Shown piece by piece: positions 8,422 through 17,718 of a DNA stretch of 43,807 bases. A program made the translations under genes and the position numbers. The stretch's first letter is position 1. Each line of letters opens with the position of its first letter. A model generated the notes under the pieces. That model was not told the DNA's origin, did no database searches, and saw only the letters and a list, made by a program, of their open reading frames with translations. This stretch comes from an uncultured Methylopila sp. (lineage in GTDB: Bacteria > Pseudomonadota > Alphaproteobacteria > Rhizobiales > Methylopilaceae), in assembly GCA_902168115.1 (NCBI GenBank), contig CABHPB010000065.1:1-43807 (forward strand). The letters run 5' to 3'.

Positions 8422-8460
8422 TTGAACGCTTCACGCATTCGCATACATTGACAGCAATGC
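8422..8460 (+). promoter_or_regulatory. Promoter and overlapping operator-like inverted repeat of the fitAB-type module
   Basis: TTGAAC (8422-8427) and TACATT (8444-8449) are 16 bases apart, a plausible promoter 45 bases before the antitoxin start. An inverted repeat CATTG-ACAG-CAATG (8446-8459), framed by GCAT (8441-8444) and ATGC (8457-8460), overlaps the -10 and start site. This placement suits autorepression by the antitoxin-toxin complex. Confidence 0.5.
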
Positions 8461-8493
8461 TTTCACTAAAGGTCGGACGAAGCGGAGTGGCGC

Positions 8494-8760
8494 ATGAGCA
8501 CGCTGACGGTCCGAAAGCTGGATGACCGCATCAAGGCGCGGCTGCGGGTCATCGCCGCCGAGAACGGTCGATCGATGGAAGACGAGGTTCGCCGCATCAT
8601 CGAGCGCGTGGTCGATGAGCACGACCGTCCCAAAGCGGGAAATTTGGCCGACGCCATCACGGCGATCTTCGATCCGCTCGGCGGCGTCGAACTGGATGTT
8701 CCGCCCCGCGGCCCTGGGAGGCCTTCGCCGGATTTTAGCGGGGCCGAGTACGATCGGTGA
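8494..8760 (+). CDS. FitA-like ribbon-helix-helix antitoxin
   Basis: An 88-residue antitoxin. The N-terminal ribbon-helix-helix (STLTVRKLDDRIKARLRVIA, then ENGRSMEDEVRRIIERVV) binds operator DNA. The C-terminal part (LADAITAIFDPLGGVELDVP) resembles the FitA segment that inserts into the FitB active site. GGAG lies six bases before ATG 8494. The stop overlaps the toxin start as GTGA, the usual layout of VapBC/FitAB modules. The pair lies between ubiB and coaBC. Confidence 0.9.
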   Translation: MSTLTVRKLDDRIKARLRVIAAENGRSMEDEVRRIIERVVDEHDRPKAGNLADAITAIFDPLGGVELDVPPRGPGRPSPDFSGAEYDR

Positions 8761-9191
8761 TCGTGCTCGACACGAATGTGCTGTCGGAAGTGATGCGGGG
8801 GCCGGCCGTCAGATCGGCCGCCGTCGTCGACTGGCTTGGCGGGCTCGATCCGGACGCCACGGCGATGACGGTGATATCTGTGGCCGAGATCGCGACGGGC
8901 GTGTGGCAGCTTCCGGCCGGCAAGAGACGAGACGACATGATTGATGCGGCGGACCGCCTCTTCTCGCTGTTCAGCGGACGCATCCTGCCTTTCGATGTCC
9001 CCTCCGCCCGCCTCTACCCCGAGATGACGATCGCCAGGAAGCGCGCGGGACTGCATTTCGAGCATGTCTTCGACTTGCAGATCGCCGCCATCGCGAGCGC
9101 TCGCAGCGCCGCCGTCGCGACCCGCAACGTCTCGGATTTCGAGGGGCTCGGCCTCACCGTCATCAACCCGTGGGACCACCCCGCCCCGTGA
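8757..9191 (+). CDS. FitB/VapC-like PIN-domain toxin ribonuclease
   Basis: A 144-residue PIN-domain protein closest to FitB. Acidic active-site residues are Asp5 (VLDTNVLSE), Glu44 (VAEIATG) and Asp106 (HVFDLQIAAIA); the fourth position is Asn124 (ATRN), which is usual in this branch. FitB-type landmarks SGRILPFD and the final NPW are present. VapC-type toxins are Mg-dependent RNases that commonly cut tRNA; the target here is unknown. The start is GTG 8757, overlapping the antitoxin stop. Its own stop overlaps the GTG start of coaBC, which is unusual for a toxin gene. Confidence 0.9.
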   Translation: MIVLDTNVLSEVMRGPAVRSAAVVDWLGGLDPDATAMTVISVAEIATGVWQLPAGKRRDDMIDAADRLFSLFSGRILPFDVPSARLYPEMTIARKRAGLHFEHVFDLQIAAIASARSAAVATRNVSDFEGLGLTVINPWDHPAP

Positions 9192-10393
9192 CCGCCCCCC
9201 GCATCCTGCTCGTCATCGGCGGCGGCATCGCGGCCTACAAGTCGCTGGACCTGATCCGGCGGCTGAAGGAGCGCGGCTTCTCCGTGAGGGCGATCCTCAC
9301 CGCCAGCGGCGCGCAGTTCGTCACGCCGTTGTCCGTGGCGACGCTGACCGGCGAGCGCTGCTTCCAAGAGCTGTTCGATCTCACCGACGAGCATGACGTC
9401 GGCCACATCCGGCTCGCCCGCGACGCCGAGCTCGTCCTGGTCGCGCCGGCGACCGCCGACCTCATCGCGAAGATGGCCAACGGCCTCGCGAACGACCTCG
9501 CCTCGACCGCGCTTCTCGCGACCACCGCGCCGATCCTGCTCGCGCCCGCGATGAACCCGACCATGTGGGCGAACCCCGCGACGCGGCGCAACGTCGAGCG
9601 GCTGACGGCCGACGGCGTGACCTTCGTCGGCCCCGAGACCGGGCTGATGGCCGAGCGCGGCGAGAGCGGCCTCGGACGCATGAGCGAACCGCTCGACATC
9701 GTCGCGGCGGTCGAAAACAGGCTGCGCGGCCGGCGCGAGGGCCCGCTCTCTGGCCTGCGCGTGCTGGTCACCTCCGGCCCGACTCACGAGCCGATCGACC
9801 CGGTTCGGGTGCTCGCCAACCGCTCCTCCGGGCGCCAGGGCCACGCAATCGCCGCCGCGGCCGCCCGGGCCGGCGCGGAGGTCACGCTGGTCTCGGGGCC
9901 CGTTTCGATCCCCGATCCCAAAGATGTGACGGTCGTCCGCGTCGAGACAGCGCGAGAGATGCTGGACGCGGTCGAGCGGTCGCTTCCGGCCGACATCGGC
10001 GTCTTCGCCGCGGCCGTCGCGGACTGGCGCACCGACGGCGCGACCCAGAAGCTGAAGAAGGGCGGGGGAGGGCCGCCGGCGCTGTCGCTGGTCGAAAACC
10101 CCGACATTCTCGCGACCGTCGCCAGGCGTCACGATCGTCCGCGGCTCCTCGTCGGCTTTGCGGCGGAGACCGAGAACGTCGTCGCCCACGCCAAGGAGAA
10201 GCTTGCCCGCAAGGGTTGCGACCTCATCGTCGCCAACGACGTCTCGCCGGCGAGCGGGGTGATGGGCGGCGAGGCCAACACCGTCCATCTCGTCAGTCCG
10301 GAGGGCGTCGAGTCCTGGCCGGCGATGAGCAAGGGCGCGGTGGCGGAAGAGCTCGTGGAGCGCTTCGCGGCCTCGATCGGGCGGGCGGAATGA
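9188..10393 (+). CDS. coaBC: Bifunctional phosphopantothenoylcysteine decarboxylase/synthetase
   Basis: CoaBC makes 4'-phosphopantetheine for coenzyme A: CoaB joins cysteine to phosphopantothenate and CoaC decarboxylates the product using FMN. The CoaC half has the opening [17 protein letters not shown], the catalytic His in [11 protein letters not shown], and PAMNPTMW. The CoaB half has [20 protein letters not shown] and KLKKGGG. The substrate-clamp Cys of E. coli CoaC (ACGDIGPGRM) aligns with Arg here ([10 protein letters not shown]). The start is GTG 9188, overlapping the toxin stop as GTGA; the stop overlaps dut as ATGA. 401 residues, normal length. Confidence 0.95.
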   Translation: MTAPRILLVIGGGIAAYKSLDLIRRLKERGFSVRAILTASGAQFVTPLSVATLTGERCFQELFDLTDEHDVGHIRLARDAELVLVAPATADLIAKMANGLANDLASTALLATTAPILLAPAMNPTMWANPATRRNVERLTADGVTFVGPETGLMAERGESGLGRMSEPLDIVAAVENRLRGRREGPLSGLRVLVTSGPTHEPIDPVRVLANRSSGRQGHAIAAAAARAGAEVTLVSGPVSIPDPKDVTVVRVETAREMLDAVERSLPADIGVFAAAVADWRTDGATQKLKKGGGGPPALSLVENPDILATVARRHDRPRLLVGFAAETENVVAHAKEKLARKGCDLIVANDVSPASGVMGGEANTVHLVSPEGVESWPAMSKGAVAEELVERFAASIGRAE

Positions 10394-10842
10394 CCGTCCA
10401 ACTAAAGATACTTCGCCTGCCCCACGCGCATGGGTTGCCGTTCCCGGCCTATGAGACAGCGGGCGCCGCAGGCATGGATCTGAGGGCGGCCGTCGAGCAA
10501 TCGGCGCCTTTGACGCTTCCGCCGCGTGGAAGGGCCCTTGTCCCGACCGGACTGTCGCTCCAGTTCCCGAAGGGGTTCGAAGCGCAGATTCGGCCCCGTT
10601 CGGGCCTTGCGTTGAAGCATGGCGTGACGGTGTTGAACGCGCCTGGGACGGTCGATGCGGACTATCGTGGAGAGGTCAGGGTCCTTCTCGTCAATCTCGG
10701 CGAAGAGGACTTCGTGGTCGAGCGTGGCGCGCGGATCGCCCAGCTCGTCATGGCCGCCGTCGCGCATGCCGATGTCATCGAAGCGGATGCGCTGGACGCC
10801 AGCGCCAGGGGGGAGGGCGGTTTCGGCTCGACAGGCGTCTAA
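10390..10842 (+). CDS. dut: dUTP pyrophosphatase
   Basis: Dut hydrolyses dUTP to dUMP and pyrophosphate, keeping uracil out of DNA and feeding dTMP synthesis. All five motifs of the trimeric family can be found, including AGMDLRAA (I), RPRSGLALK (II), [11 protein letters not shown] (III), GARIAQLVM (IV) and the C-terminal GEGGFGSTG (V). The 150-residue length is normal. It shares ATGA with coaBC, so the two are probably co-translated. Confidence 0.97.
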   Translation: MTVQLKILRLPHAHGLPFPAYETAGAAGMDLRAAVEQSAPLTLPPRGRALVPTGLSLQFPKGFEAQIRPRSGLALKHGVTVLNAPGTVDADYRGEVRVLLVNLGEEDFVVERGARIAQLVMAAVAHADVIEADALDASARGEGGFGSTGV

Positions 10843-10860
10843 CCGCAGGAGTCCGAGACC

Positions 10861-11322
10861 ATGAACCTGCTTCCGCGCCGAGGGTTGCTCGCCGTCGCCG
10901 CCGTCGTCGACATCGCCTATCACGCAAGGCCGACGCCGATCGCCGCGAAAACGCTCGCGGCGCGCCACGGCCTTCGCCCGCGTCATCTTGAGACGCTTCT
11001 GCAGGTGCTCGTGCGCGCCGGCATCCTCAAGGGCGTCCGCGGGCCCCGCGGCGGATACGAGCTGGCGCGCGAGCGCCGCCGGATCTCGATCGCCGACATC
11101 GTGCTCGCCGCGCTCGGCCAGGCCGAGGACAAGGACGGCGACGGCGACGGAGACGAGGACGCCTCGCCTCTGGTCGTGGAGGTCGTCACCCCCATGATCG
11201 GCTCGGCCTCCAAGAGCTTTCTCGAGCGGCTCGGCGAGATCAGCGTCGACGACCTCTGCCAGGAGGCCGAGCGCCGCGCCGTGTTCGGCGACTCCCGCCC
11301 GATCTACGATTTTACGATATAA
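10861..11322 (+). CDS. Rrf2-family transcription regulator with an acidic loop in place of the Fe-S cysteines
   Basis: A 153-residue Rrf2-family winged-helix regulator (helix-turn-helix around PIAAKTLAARHGLRPRHLET, wing around VRGPRGGYELAR). IscR-type members bind a [2Fe-2S] cluster through three Cys near residues 92-104. Here that loop is an acidic run, AEDKDGDGDGDEDAS (residues 88-102), and the only Cys is near the C-terminus (DDLCQEA, about 133). It is thus not an Fe-S sensor of the IscR kind. cysK follows downstream with operator-like repeats, so control of cysteine synthesis, as with CymR, is the likely role. AGGAG lies nine bases before ATG 10861. Confidence 0.85.
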   Translation: MNLLPRRGLLAVAAVVDIAYHARPTPIAAKTLAARHGLRPRHLETLLQVLVRAGILKGVRGPRGGYELARERRRISIADIVLAALGQAEDKDGDGDGDEDASPLVVEVVTPMIGSASKSFLERLGEISVDDLCQEAERRAVFGDSRPIYDFTI

Positions 11323-11361
11323 TTTAGTATATTATACCAATCATCGACACGATCCTGTGTC
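11311..11361 (+). promoter_or_regulatory. cysK promoter with two operator-like inverted repeats
   Basis: TTTACG (11311-11316) and TATACC (11333-11338) are 16 bases apart, at the very end of the Rrf2 gene. A perfect inverted repeat TATAAT-N7-ATTATA (11318-11336) covers the spacer and part of the -10. A second, GACAC-N6-GTGTC (11346-11361), lies at the expected transcript start. This AT-rich patch stands out in GC-rich surroundings. The adjacent Rrf2 protein is the obvious candidate ligand. Confidence 0.5.
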
Positions 11362-11435
11362 TTTGCTAGCGTTCTGGTGGATTGTACGGATCGAGCGCCG
11401 CCCGGACGACGGCGGCGCCAATGGAGACATCGTCC

Positions 11436-12422
<987 letters not shown>

Positions 12423-12440
12423 GCAGCTTCCAATGATGCG

Positions 12441-12590
12441 TCATGCCCGGACTTGAACCGGGCATCCATCCCTCATCAGGAACTCGGATGTTTCCGAGTT
12501 CCTCCTTGAAGGTAGCGAAGTCGGAGACATCCGACTTTGCAGGCGCGCCCCGCCCGATGGAGATCGCCGGGTCAAGGCCGGCGATGACGG
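12441..12590. repeat. Composite palindromic intergenic element (long-core version)
   Basis: The outer hairpins are ATGCCCGG-N7-CCGGGCAT (12443-12465) and ATCGCCGG-N7-CCGGCGAT (12563-12585). The 80-base core (12472-12551) adds two more: a perfect 10-bp stem AGGAACTCGG/CCGAGTTCCT (12478-12503) and an 8-bp stem AAGTCGGA/TCCGACTT (12518-12537). The borders match the element at 31708-31787. It lies between convergent cysK and the TPM-domain gene and may also end their transcripts. Palindromes of this kind are common between genes in Hyphomicrobiales. Confidence 0.75.
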
Positions 12591-12621
12591 CTTCGCAGCC
12601 CAGATCCACAGATCGGTCGTC

Positions 12622-13281
12622 CTACCGAACCACCGGCTCGTCCGGCAGTTCGTTGCCGAGGCCCGGCTCTGGCGGCAGCACCTCGGCGAGCGCCTGACCG
12701 CAGCGGCGCACCGCCGTTACGACCCCCTCGACCAGCCGATGGTCCTTCGCGGCGCTGGTGATGTCCGCGACGGCCTCGCGCCAGCTTTCCGGCGAGACCG
12801 ACTCGTGGACGCCGTCGTCGGCGATCACCTCGACATGCCGGTCGGCGACAGCGACATGGATCAGCACCGCCGTCCGCTCGCGGGTGCGATGCAGCTTCAG
12901 CTCGTCGAACGACCGGACGGCGGCCTCATGCGCAGCGGCGGACGGCAGCCGGTCGATGTGGAGCGCATGGCGCACGCGCCATGACGCCGCGAGCGCGGCG
13001 AGGCAGGCGAACACGGACAGCTGCGCGAACACGATCCAGTGCAGCGCCATGCCGGTCAGGGACAGCGGCCCGGCCGAGAAGATCGCGATGACGCCTGCCG
13101 CGATCAGCGCGACGGTGGCGTCGAACTCCTCGCAGGGATCGGTCTCGATCACGACGACGATCTCGCCCGCCGTGGCCGTCTCCGCCTCGCGGATGGCCTG
13201 CGCGATCACCGCGCGGTCATGCTCGGAGACCACGTCCCCGCCGGGCCTCGGGGCAGAAGAAGCTGCGCCTGCGCTCACCAT
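12622..13281 (-). CDS. TPM-domain membrane protein
   Basis: A 219-residue protein of the TPM (YgcG) family. The N-terminal part (IREAETATAGEIVVVIETD) and the block RTAVLIHVAVADRHVEVIAD match the TPM fold, which is split here by two hydrophobic spans between about residues 57 and 100. The C-terminus (PEPGLGNELPDEPVVR) is typical of the second of two tandem TPM genes. The start ATG 13281 overlaps the stop of the upstream ygcG-like gene (ATGGTGA), so translation is coupled. Cellular role unknown. Confidence 0.8.
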   Translation of the reverse strand: MVSAGAASSAPRPGGDVVSEHDRAVIAQAIREAETATAGEIVVVIETDPCEEFDATVALIAAGVIAIFSAGPLSLTGMALHWIVFAQLSVFACLAALAASWRVRHALHIDRLPSAAAHEAAVRSFDELKLHRTRERTAVLIHVAVADRHVEVIADDGVHESVSPESWREAVADITSAAKDHRLVEGVVTAVRRCGQALAEVLPPEPGLGNELPDEPVVR

Positions 13282-14063
13282 CCGCCCGACGCGCCTCCGC
13301 CGCCCGAGGATCCGCCGCCTCCGCCGCCGAAACCACCGCCGCCGCCGGACCAGCCTCCGCCCCCGCCGGACCAGCCGCCGGAGCTCGGGCCGCCAATGAT
13401 CCAGGGGCCGTGGCGTCGCCGCGCGGCGCCGCTCGGGCCCGAGCGGATCGCGCGCCAGAGGATGTAGATGAACAGGATCCAGAAGCAGATCATGAACACC
13501 GTAACGATCAGCGGCGTCTCTTCCTCGATCTTGTCGTTGAGCGCGGCGCGCTTCTGGTAGTCCTCGGCCTGTCCGGAGAAGACCGCCATCACGTCGTCGG
13601 CGCCCCGGGAGATTCCGCCCGGAATGTCGCCGGCCTTGAAGCGCGGCAGGATGGCGTTCTCGATGATCAGCCGGGAGACGGCGTCGGTGAGGTCGCCCTC
13701 GAGGCCGTAGCCGACCTCGATGCGGACCTTGCGCTCGTTCGGCGCGACGAGGATCAGCGCGCCGTCGTTGCGCGTCCGGTCGCCGAGCTTCCAGTCGCGG
13801 AACAGGCGGTTGCCGTAGTCCTCGACCGAGGTCCCCTCCAGCGAGGAGACGGTCGCGACCGCGAGTTGATGGCCGGATTTTTCCTGGAAGGCCTTGAGCC
13901 TGGCGATCAGCGCTTGCTCGTCGGCCGGCGGAATGACGTTCGCCTGGTCGACGACGTAGTTGGTGAAGGCGGGGAAGGTGAGGTCGGCGCGCACACCCGA
14001 GCCGAGGGCGCACAGGGCCAGCAGGCCGAAGACTGCCGATGCGATGCGCCGCCGAGCCGTCAT
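13275..14063 (-). CDS. YgcG-family TPM-domain protein with Gly-rich tail
   Basis: A protein of about 262 residues: signal peptide (RRRIASAVFGLLALCALGSGVRA), TPM domain (YVVDQANVIPPADEQALIARL, then QLAVATVSSLEG and VGYGLEGDLTDA), one membrane span (IVTVFMICFWILFIYILWR), and a cytoplasmic Gly/Ser/Trp-rich tail. The layout equals that of YgcG proteins usually paired with LemA, but no lemA gene is beside it. ATG 14063 is chosen; ATG 14072 in frame is equally possible, and neither has a strong ribosome-binding site. It lies 83 bases after rho on the same strand. Confidence 0.85.
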   Translation of the reverse strand: MTARRRIASAVFGLLALCALGSGVRADLTFPAFTNYVVDQANVIPPADEQALIARLKAFQEKSGHQLAVATVSSLEGTSVEDYGNRLFRDWKLGDRTRNDGALILVAPNERKVRIEVGYGLEGDLTDAVSRLIIENAILPRFKAGDIPGGISRGADDVMAVFSGQAEDYQKRAALNDKIEEETPLIVTVFMICFWILFIYILWRAIRSGPSGAARRRHGPWIIGGPSSGGWSGGGGGWSGGGGGFGGGGGGSSGGGGASGGW

Positions 14064-14146
14064 GACGCGCATTGGGAGCACGAAGCGCCTCGCTCGGGCA
14101 AGGGTTCGGCGCGTCGCGGCGGCGGGCCGGAACGCGCCGATGATCC

Positions 14147-15412
14147 TCAGGTGTTCATCGAGTCGAAGAAGTCCGAGTTCGACTTGGTCGAACGGAGCTT
14201 GTCGAGCAGGAACTCCATGGCGTCGACGGTGCCCATCGGATTGAGGATGCGGCGCAGGACATACATCTTCTTGAGCACGTCCGGCGGCACGATGAGCTCT
14301 TCCTTGCGCGTGCCGGAGCGGGTGATGTCCATCGCCGGGAAGGTGCGCTTGTCCGAGACCTTGCGGTCGAGGATGAGCTCGGAATTGCCCGTGCCCTTGA
14401 ACTCCTCGAAGATCACCTCGTCCATGCGGCTGCCGGTGTCGATCAGCGCCGAGGCGATGATGGTCAGCGAGCCGCCTTCCTCGATGTTGCGCGCCGCGCC
14501 GAAGAAGCGCTTCGGGCGCTGCAGGGCGTTGGCGTCGACGCCGCCCGTCAGCACCTTGCCGGAGGACGGCACGACGGTGTTGTAGGCGCGGCCGAGGCGG
14601 GTGATCGAGTCGAGCAGGATGACGACGTCGCGGCCGTGCTCGACGAGGCGCTTGGCCTTCTCGATCACCATCTCGGCGACCTGCACGTGGCGCTGGGCCG
14701 GCTCGTCGAAGGTCGAGGAGATGACCTCGCCCTTCACCGAGCGCTGCATGTCCGTGACTTCCTCGGGCCGCTCGTCGATGAGCAGCACGATCAGGTAGCA
14801 CTCGGGGTGATTGGCGGCGATCGCGGTCGCGATGTTCTGCATCATGACCGTCTTGCCGGTCCGCGGCGGCGCGACGATCAGGGCGCGCTGGCCCTTGCCG
14901 AGCGGGGCGACGATGTCGATCACGCGGGTCGACATATCCTTCTTGGTCGGGTTCTCGATCTCCATCCTGAGGCGCTCGTCGGGATAGAGCGGCGTCAGGT
15001 TGTCGAAATGGACCTTGTGGCGCGCCTTGTCCGGGTCCTCGAAGTTGATCGTGTTGACCTTGAGCAGCGCGAAGTAGCGCTCGCCTTCCTTCGGGGAGCG
15101 GATCTGGCCCTCGACCGTGTCGCCGGTGCGAAGCGAAAAGCGGCGGATCTGGGAGGGCGAGATGTAGATGTCGTCGGGGCCGGGCAGGTAGTTGGCGTCC
15201 GGCGAGCGCAGGAAGCCGAAGCCGTCCTGCAGCACCTCGACCACGCCGCCGCCGATGATGTCGACTTCGCGCGCCGCGAGCTGCTTGAGAATTGCGAAAA
15301 GAAGCTCCTGCTTGCGGAGCGTGGATGCGTTCTCGACCTCGAGCTCCTCGGCTTGCGCGAGGATTTCCGTCGGCGATTTCGCCTTGAGATCGAAGAGCCT
15401 GACTTCGGGCAT
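14147..15412 (-). CDS. rho: Transcription termination factor Rho
   Basis: Rho is the hexameric RNA helicase that ends transcription at Rho-dependent sites. The 421-residue protein has the N-terminal helical domain, the cold-shock-like RNA-binding domain ([20 protein letters not shown]), Walker A (APPRTGKT), Walker B (VVILLDS) and the R-loop/Q-loop region ([20 protein letters not shown]). It lacks the long insertion of actinobacterial Rho. A 276-base leader separates it from hemJ; rho genes often regulate themselves through such leaders. Confidence 0.98.
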   Translation of the reverse strand: MPEVRLFDLKAKSPTEILAQAEELEVENASTLRKQELLFAILKQLAAREVDIIGGGVVEVLQDGFGFLRSPDANYLPGPDDIYISPSQIRRFSLRTGDTVEGQIRSPKEGERYFALLKVNTINFEDPDKARHKVHFDNLTPLYPDERLRMEIENPTKKDMSTRVIDIVAPLGKGQRALIVAPPRTGKTVMMQNIATAIAANHPECYLIVLLIDERPEEVTDMQRSVKGEVISSTFDEPAQRHVQVAEMVIEKAKRLVEHGRDVVILLDSITRLGRAYNTVVPSSGKVLTGGVDANALQRPKRFFGAARNIEEGGSLTIIASALIDTGSRMDEVIFEEFKGTGNSELILDRKVSDKRTFPAMDITRSGTRKEELIVPPDVLKKMYVLRRILNPMGTVDAMEFLLDKLRSTKSNSDFFDSMNT

Positions 15413-15688
15413 TTAAGGCCTTTGAGGGATTTGACGCTTATCGCGCGTCGGCAGGTGGCGGGGATTGGAGCAGGCAGGAGAGGTCGCCCGGCGCAGCGCT
15501 CGGGGCGCTGGACGCGCCCTTCTTTGCAAGACTGGTCGGGGGACGAACCGCAGGGACCCGGGCCTTGGCGGACCGTCGGCCGGAACATGGGCGCGGACGT
15601 GCCTGTCCGACTCCAATGTCACGTACATATCGGCTGGGGCCTTCGCCCACAAGTGCCGCTGCGGTCAGCTGATGCGGATTTTCGATGC
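15413..15688 (-). other. Long non-coding leader between hemJ and rho
   Basis: This 276-base stretch carries no convincing gene on either strand. A weak promoter may lie near its upstream end (TTGTGG-N17-TATGTA on the minus strand). By position it is the 5' leader of rho, where Rho self-attenuation is known in other bacteria. I see no strong intrinsic terminator in it. Confidence 0.35.
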
Positions 15689-16117
15689 TCAGAACGGCTT
15701 TACGATCACGAGGACCACGATCGCGAGCATCAGAAGCGTCGGGACCTCGTTCAGGATCCGGAAGAATTTCTGGCTCTTTTCGTTCCGGTCCTCGGCGAAG
15801 GAGCGCACGCAGGCGGCGAGATAGCCATGCGCTCCGGACAGCACGATCACGAGAGCGAGCTTGGCGTGCAGCCAGCCCGCGGTCGTCCATCCGCCCTTCC
15901 AGACGAGGGCCAGGCCGGCGAGCCAGGCGACGATCATCGCCGGCGTCATGATCGCCTTCAGCAGCCGACGCTCCATGACCTTGAAGGTCTCGGAGACCTC
16001 GGATCGAGGCGTCGCGACCGCGTGATAGACGAACAGCCGCGGCAGATAGAGCATCGCCGCCATCCACGAGATGACCGCGACGACGTGCAGGGCCTTGATC
16101 CAGAGGTAGAGGTCCAT
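15689..16117 (-). CDS. hemJ: HemJ-type protoporphyrinogen IX oxidase
   Basis: HemJ oxidises protoporphyrinogen IX to protoporphyrin IX in haem synthesis. The 142-residue protein has four hydrophobic spans and the conserved His in IKALHVVAVISWMAAM and Lys in GWLHAKLALV that are needed for activity in this family. The motif LYLPRLFVYH is characteristic. ATG 16117 follows an AGAGAGG stretch; GTG 16135 is a possible longer start. The location beside hemE and rho is the standard order in this group and supports the function. Confidence 0.93.
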   Translation of the reverse strand: MDLYLWIKALHVVAVISWMAAMLYLPRLFVYHAVATPRSEVSETFKVMERRLLKAIMTPAMIVAWLAGLALVWKGGWTTAGWLHAKLALVIVLSGAHGYLAACVRSFAEDRNEKSQKFFRILNEVPTLLMLAIVVLVIVKPF

Positions 16118-16170
16118 CGCCTCTCTCACATCCACAGCAACAAAGATGCGCCGCTTACATGGCCGTCCCG

Positions 16171-16291
16171 CTCTCCCCTCGCGGGAGAGGGGCGCGGTTC
16201 AGGATAGGGCTTAGACGCTGCGCCGGCGGAAACGCGCCCCTCATCCCACCTCGGGCCGCGCCGAGGCCACCTTCTCCCGCGAAGGGAGAAG
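16171..16291. repeat. Intergenic element with two hairpins at its ends
   Basis: CTCTCCC-N5-GGGAGAG (16171-16189) and CTTCTCCC-N5-GGGAGAAG (16271-16291) flank about 80 bases. The arrangement matches a widespread intergenic repeat of Hyphomicrobiales. It lies just after the hemE stop and may act as a transcript end between hemE and hemJ. Confidence 0.6.
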
Positions 16292-16303
16292 CAGAGAAAG
16301 CCG

Positions 16304-17374
<1,071 letters not shown>

Positions 17375-17484
17375 CGGCGAGCTCCTTCCAAGAATCTTAG
17401 AGAAGACTCTTCTGCTTCTTTTTCTAGGGAGGCGGATTACAGGCGTTCTCGGCCGTCCACAAGACGTCCACAGAGCGGCGTTCG

Positions 17485-17499
17485 TTTACCATTCGTTAA
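17485..17499. promoter_or_regulatory. CtrA-type site 1
   Basis: TTTA-CCATTCG-TTAA differs at one base from the CtrA consensus TTAA-N7-TTAA and contains the favoured ACCAT spacer. In Caulobacter, CtrA bound at such sites silences the origin. Confidence 0.5.
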
Positions 17500-17521
17500 G
17501 AACTGCGGCGGGCTTGGGGTC

Positions 17522-17536
17522 TTAACAATTCATTCA
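17522..17536. promoter_or_regulatory. CtrA-type site 2
   Basis: TTAA-CAATTCA-TTCA matches TTAA-N7-TTAA at seven of eight positions. It lies 37 bases from site 1 in the same orientation. Confidence 0.45.
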
Positions 17537-17718
17537 CCATTCCATCGACTCCCTCCTCGGGCCAGTCCCGGACGGCGGCCCTGTTGATGAAAATCCGCCC
17601 CTCGGCGAAGGTGAGGCCGGCGGGGCTAGACCGCGCCGGAGTCATCCACAGACGTCCACCGCTGCGTCGACAGGCTGTCGCGCATCGCTCCCCAGCCCGC
17701 ACCCGCCAGTTTCCGGTC

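Larger units (their letters stand above)
17375..17718. other. oriC: Probable chromosomal replication origin (oriC)
   Basis: A 344-base gene-free region between divergent hemE and ppsR, the neighbours of the Caulobacter crescentus origin. It contains two CtrA-type motifs (17485-17499 and 17522-17536), one DnaA-box-like site with 8 of 9 matches to TTATCCACA (TCATCCACA, 17642-17650), weaker TCCACA-core sites (17453-17461, 17464-17472), and a pyrimidine-rich AT patch (17390-17430) that could unwind. Clear E. coli-type arrays of perfect DnaA boxes are absent, which is also true of Caulobacter. Assignment rests on gene order plus these motifs. Confidence 0.7.

Noticed and set aside
6623-8434. Open frame of about 600 codons on the minus strand opposite ubiB
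   Set aside because: It mirrors the ubiB frame in GC-rich DNA, its translation is rich in Arg/Asp/Gly with no family features, and ubiB on the plus strand has all its motifs.
8757-9191. Toxin might be inactive because the fourth PIN acidic residue is Asn
   Set aside because: Asn at this place (ATRN) is usual in FitB/VapC proteins; the other three acidic residues are intact.
12443-12609. Small open frames after cysK (translations with PGSSPGMT- or AGLDPAIS-like words)
   Set aside because: These words are well-known false translations of palindromic intergenic repeats in this order.
17584-17718. Longer N-terminus for ppsR inside the probable origin
   Set aside because: The extra 45 residues have no family similarity, and the family start fits ATG 17719. 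The DNA there carries DnaA-box-like sites.
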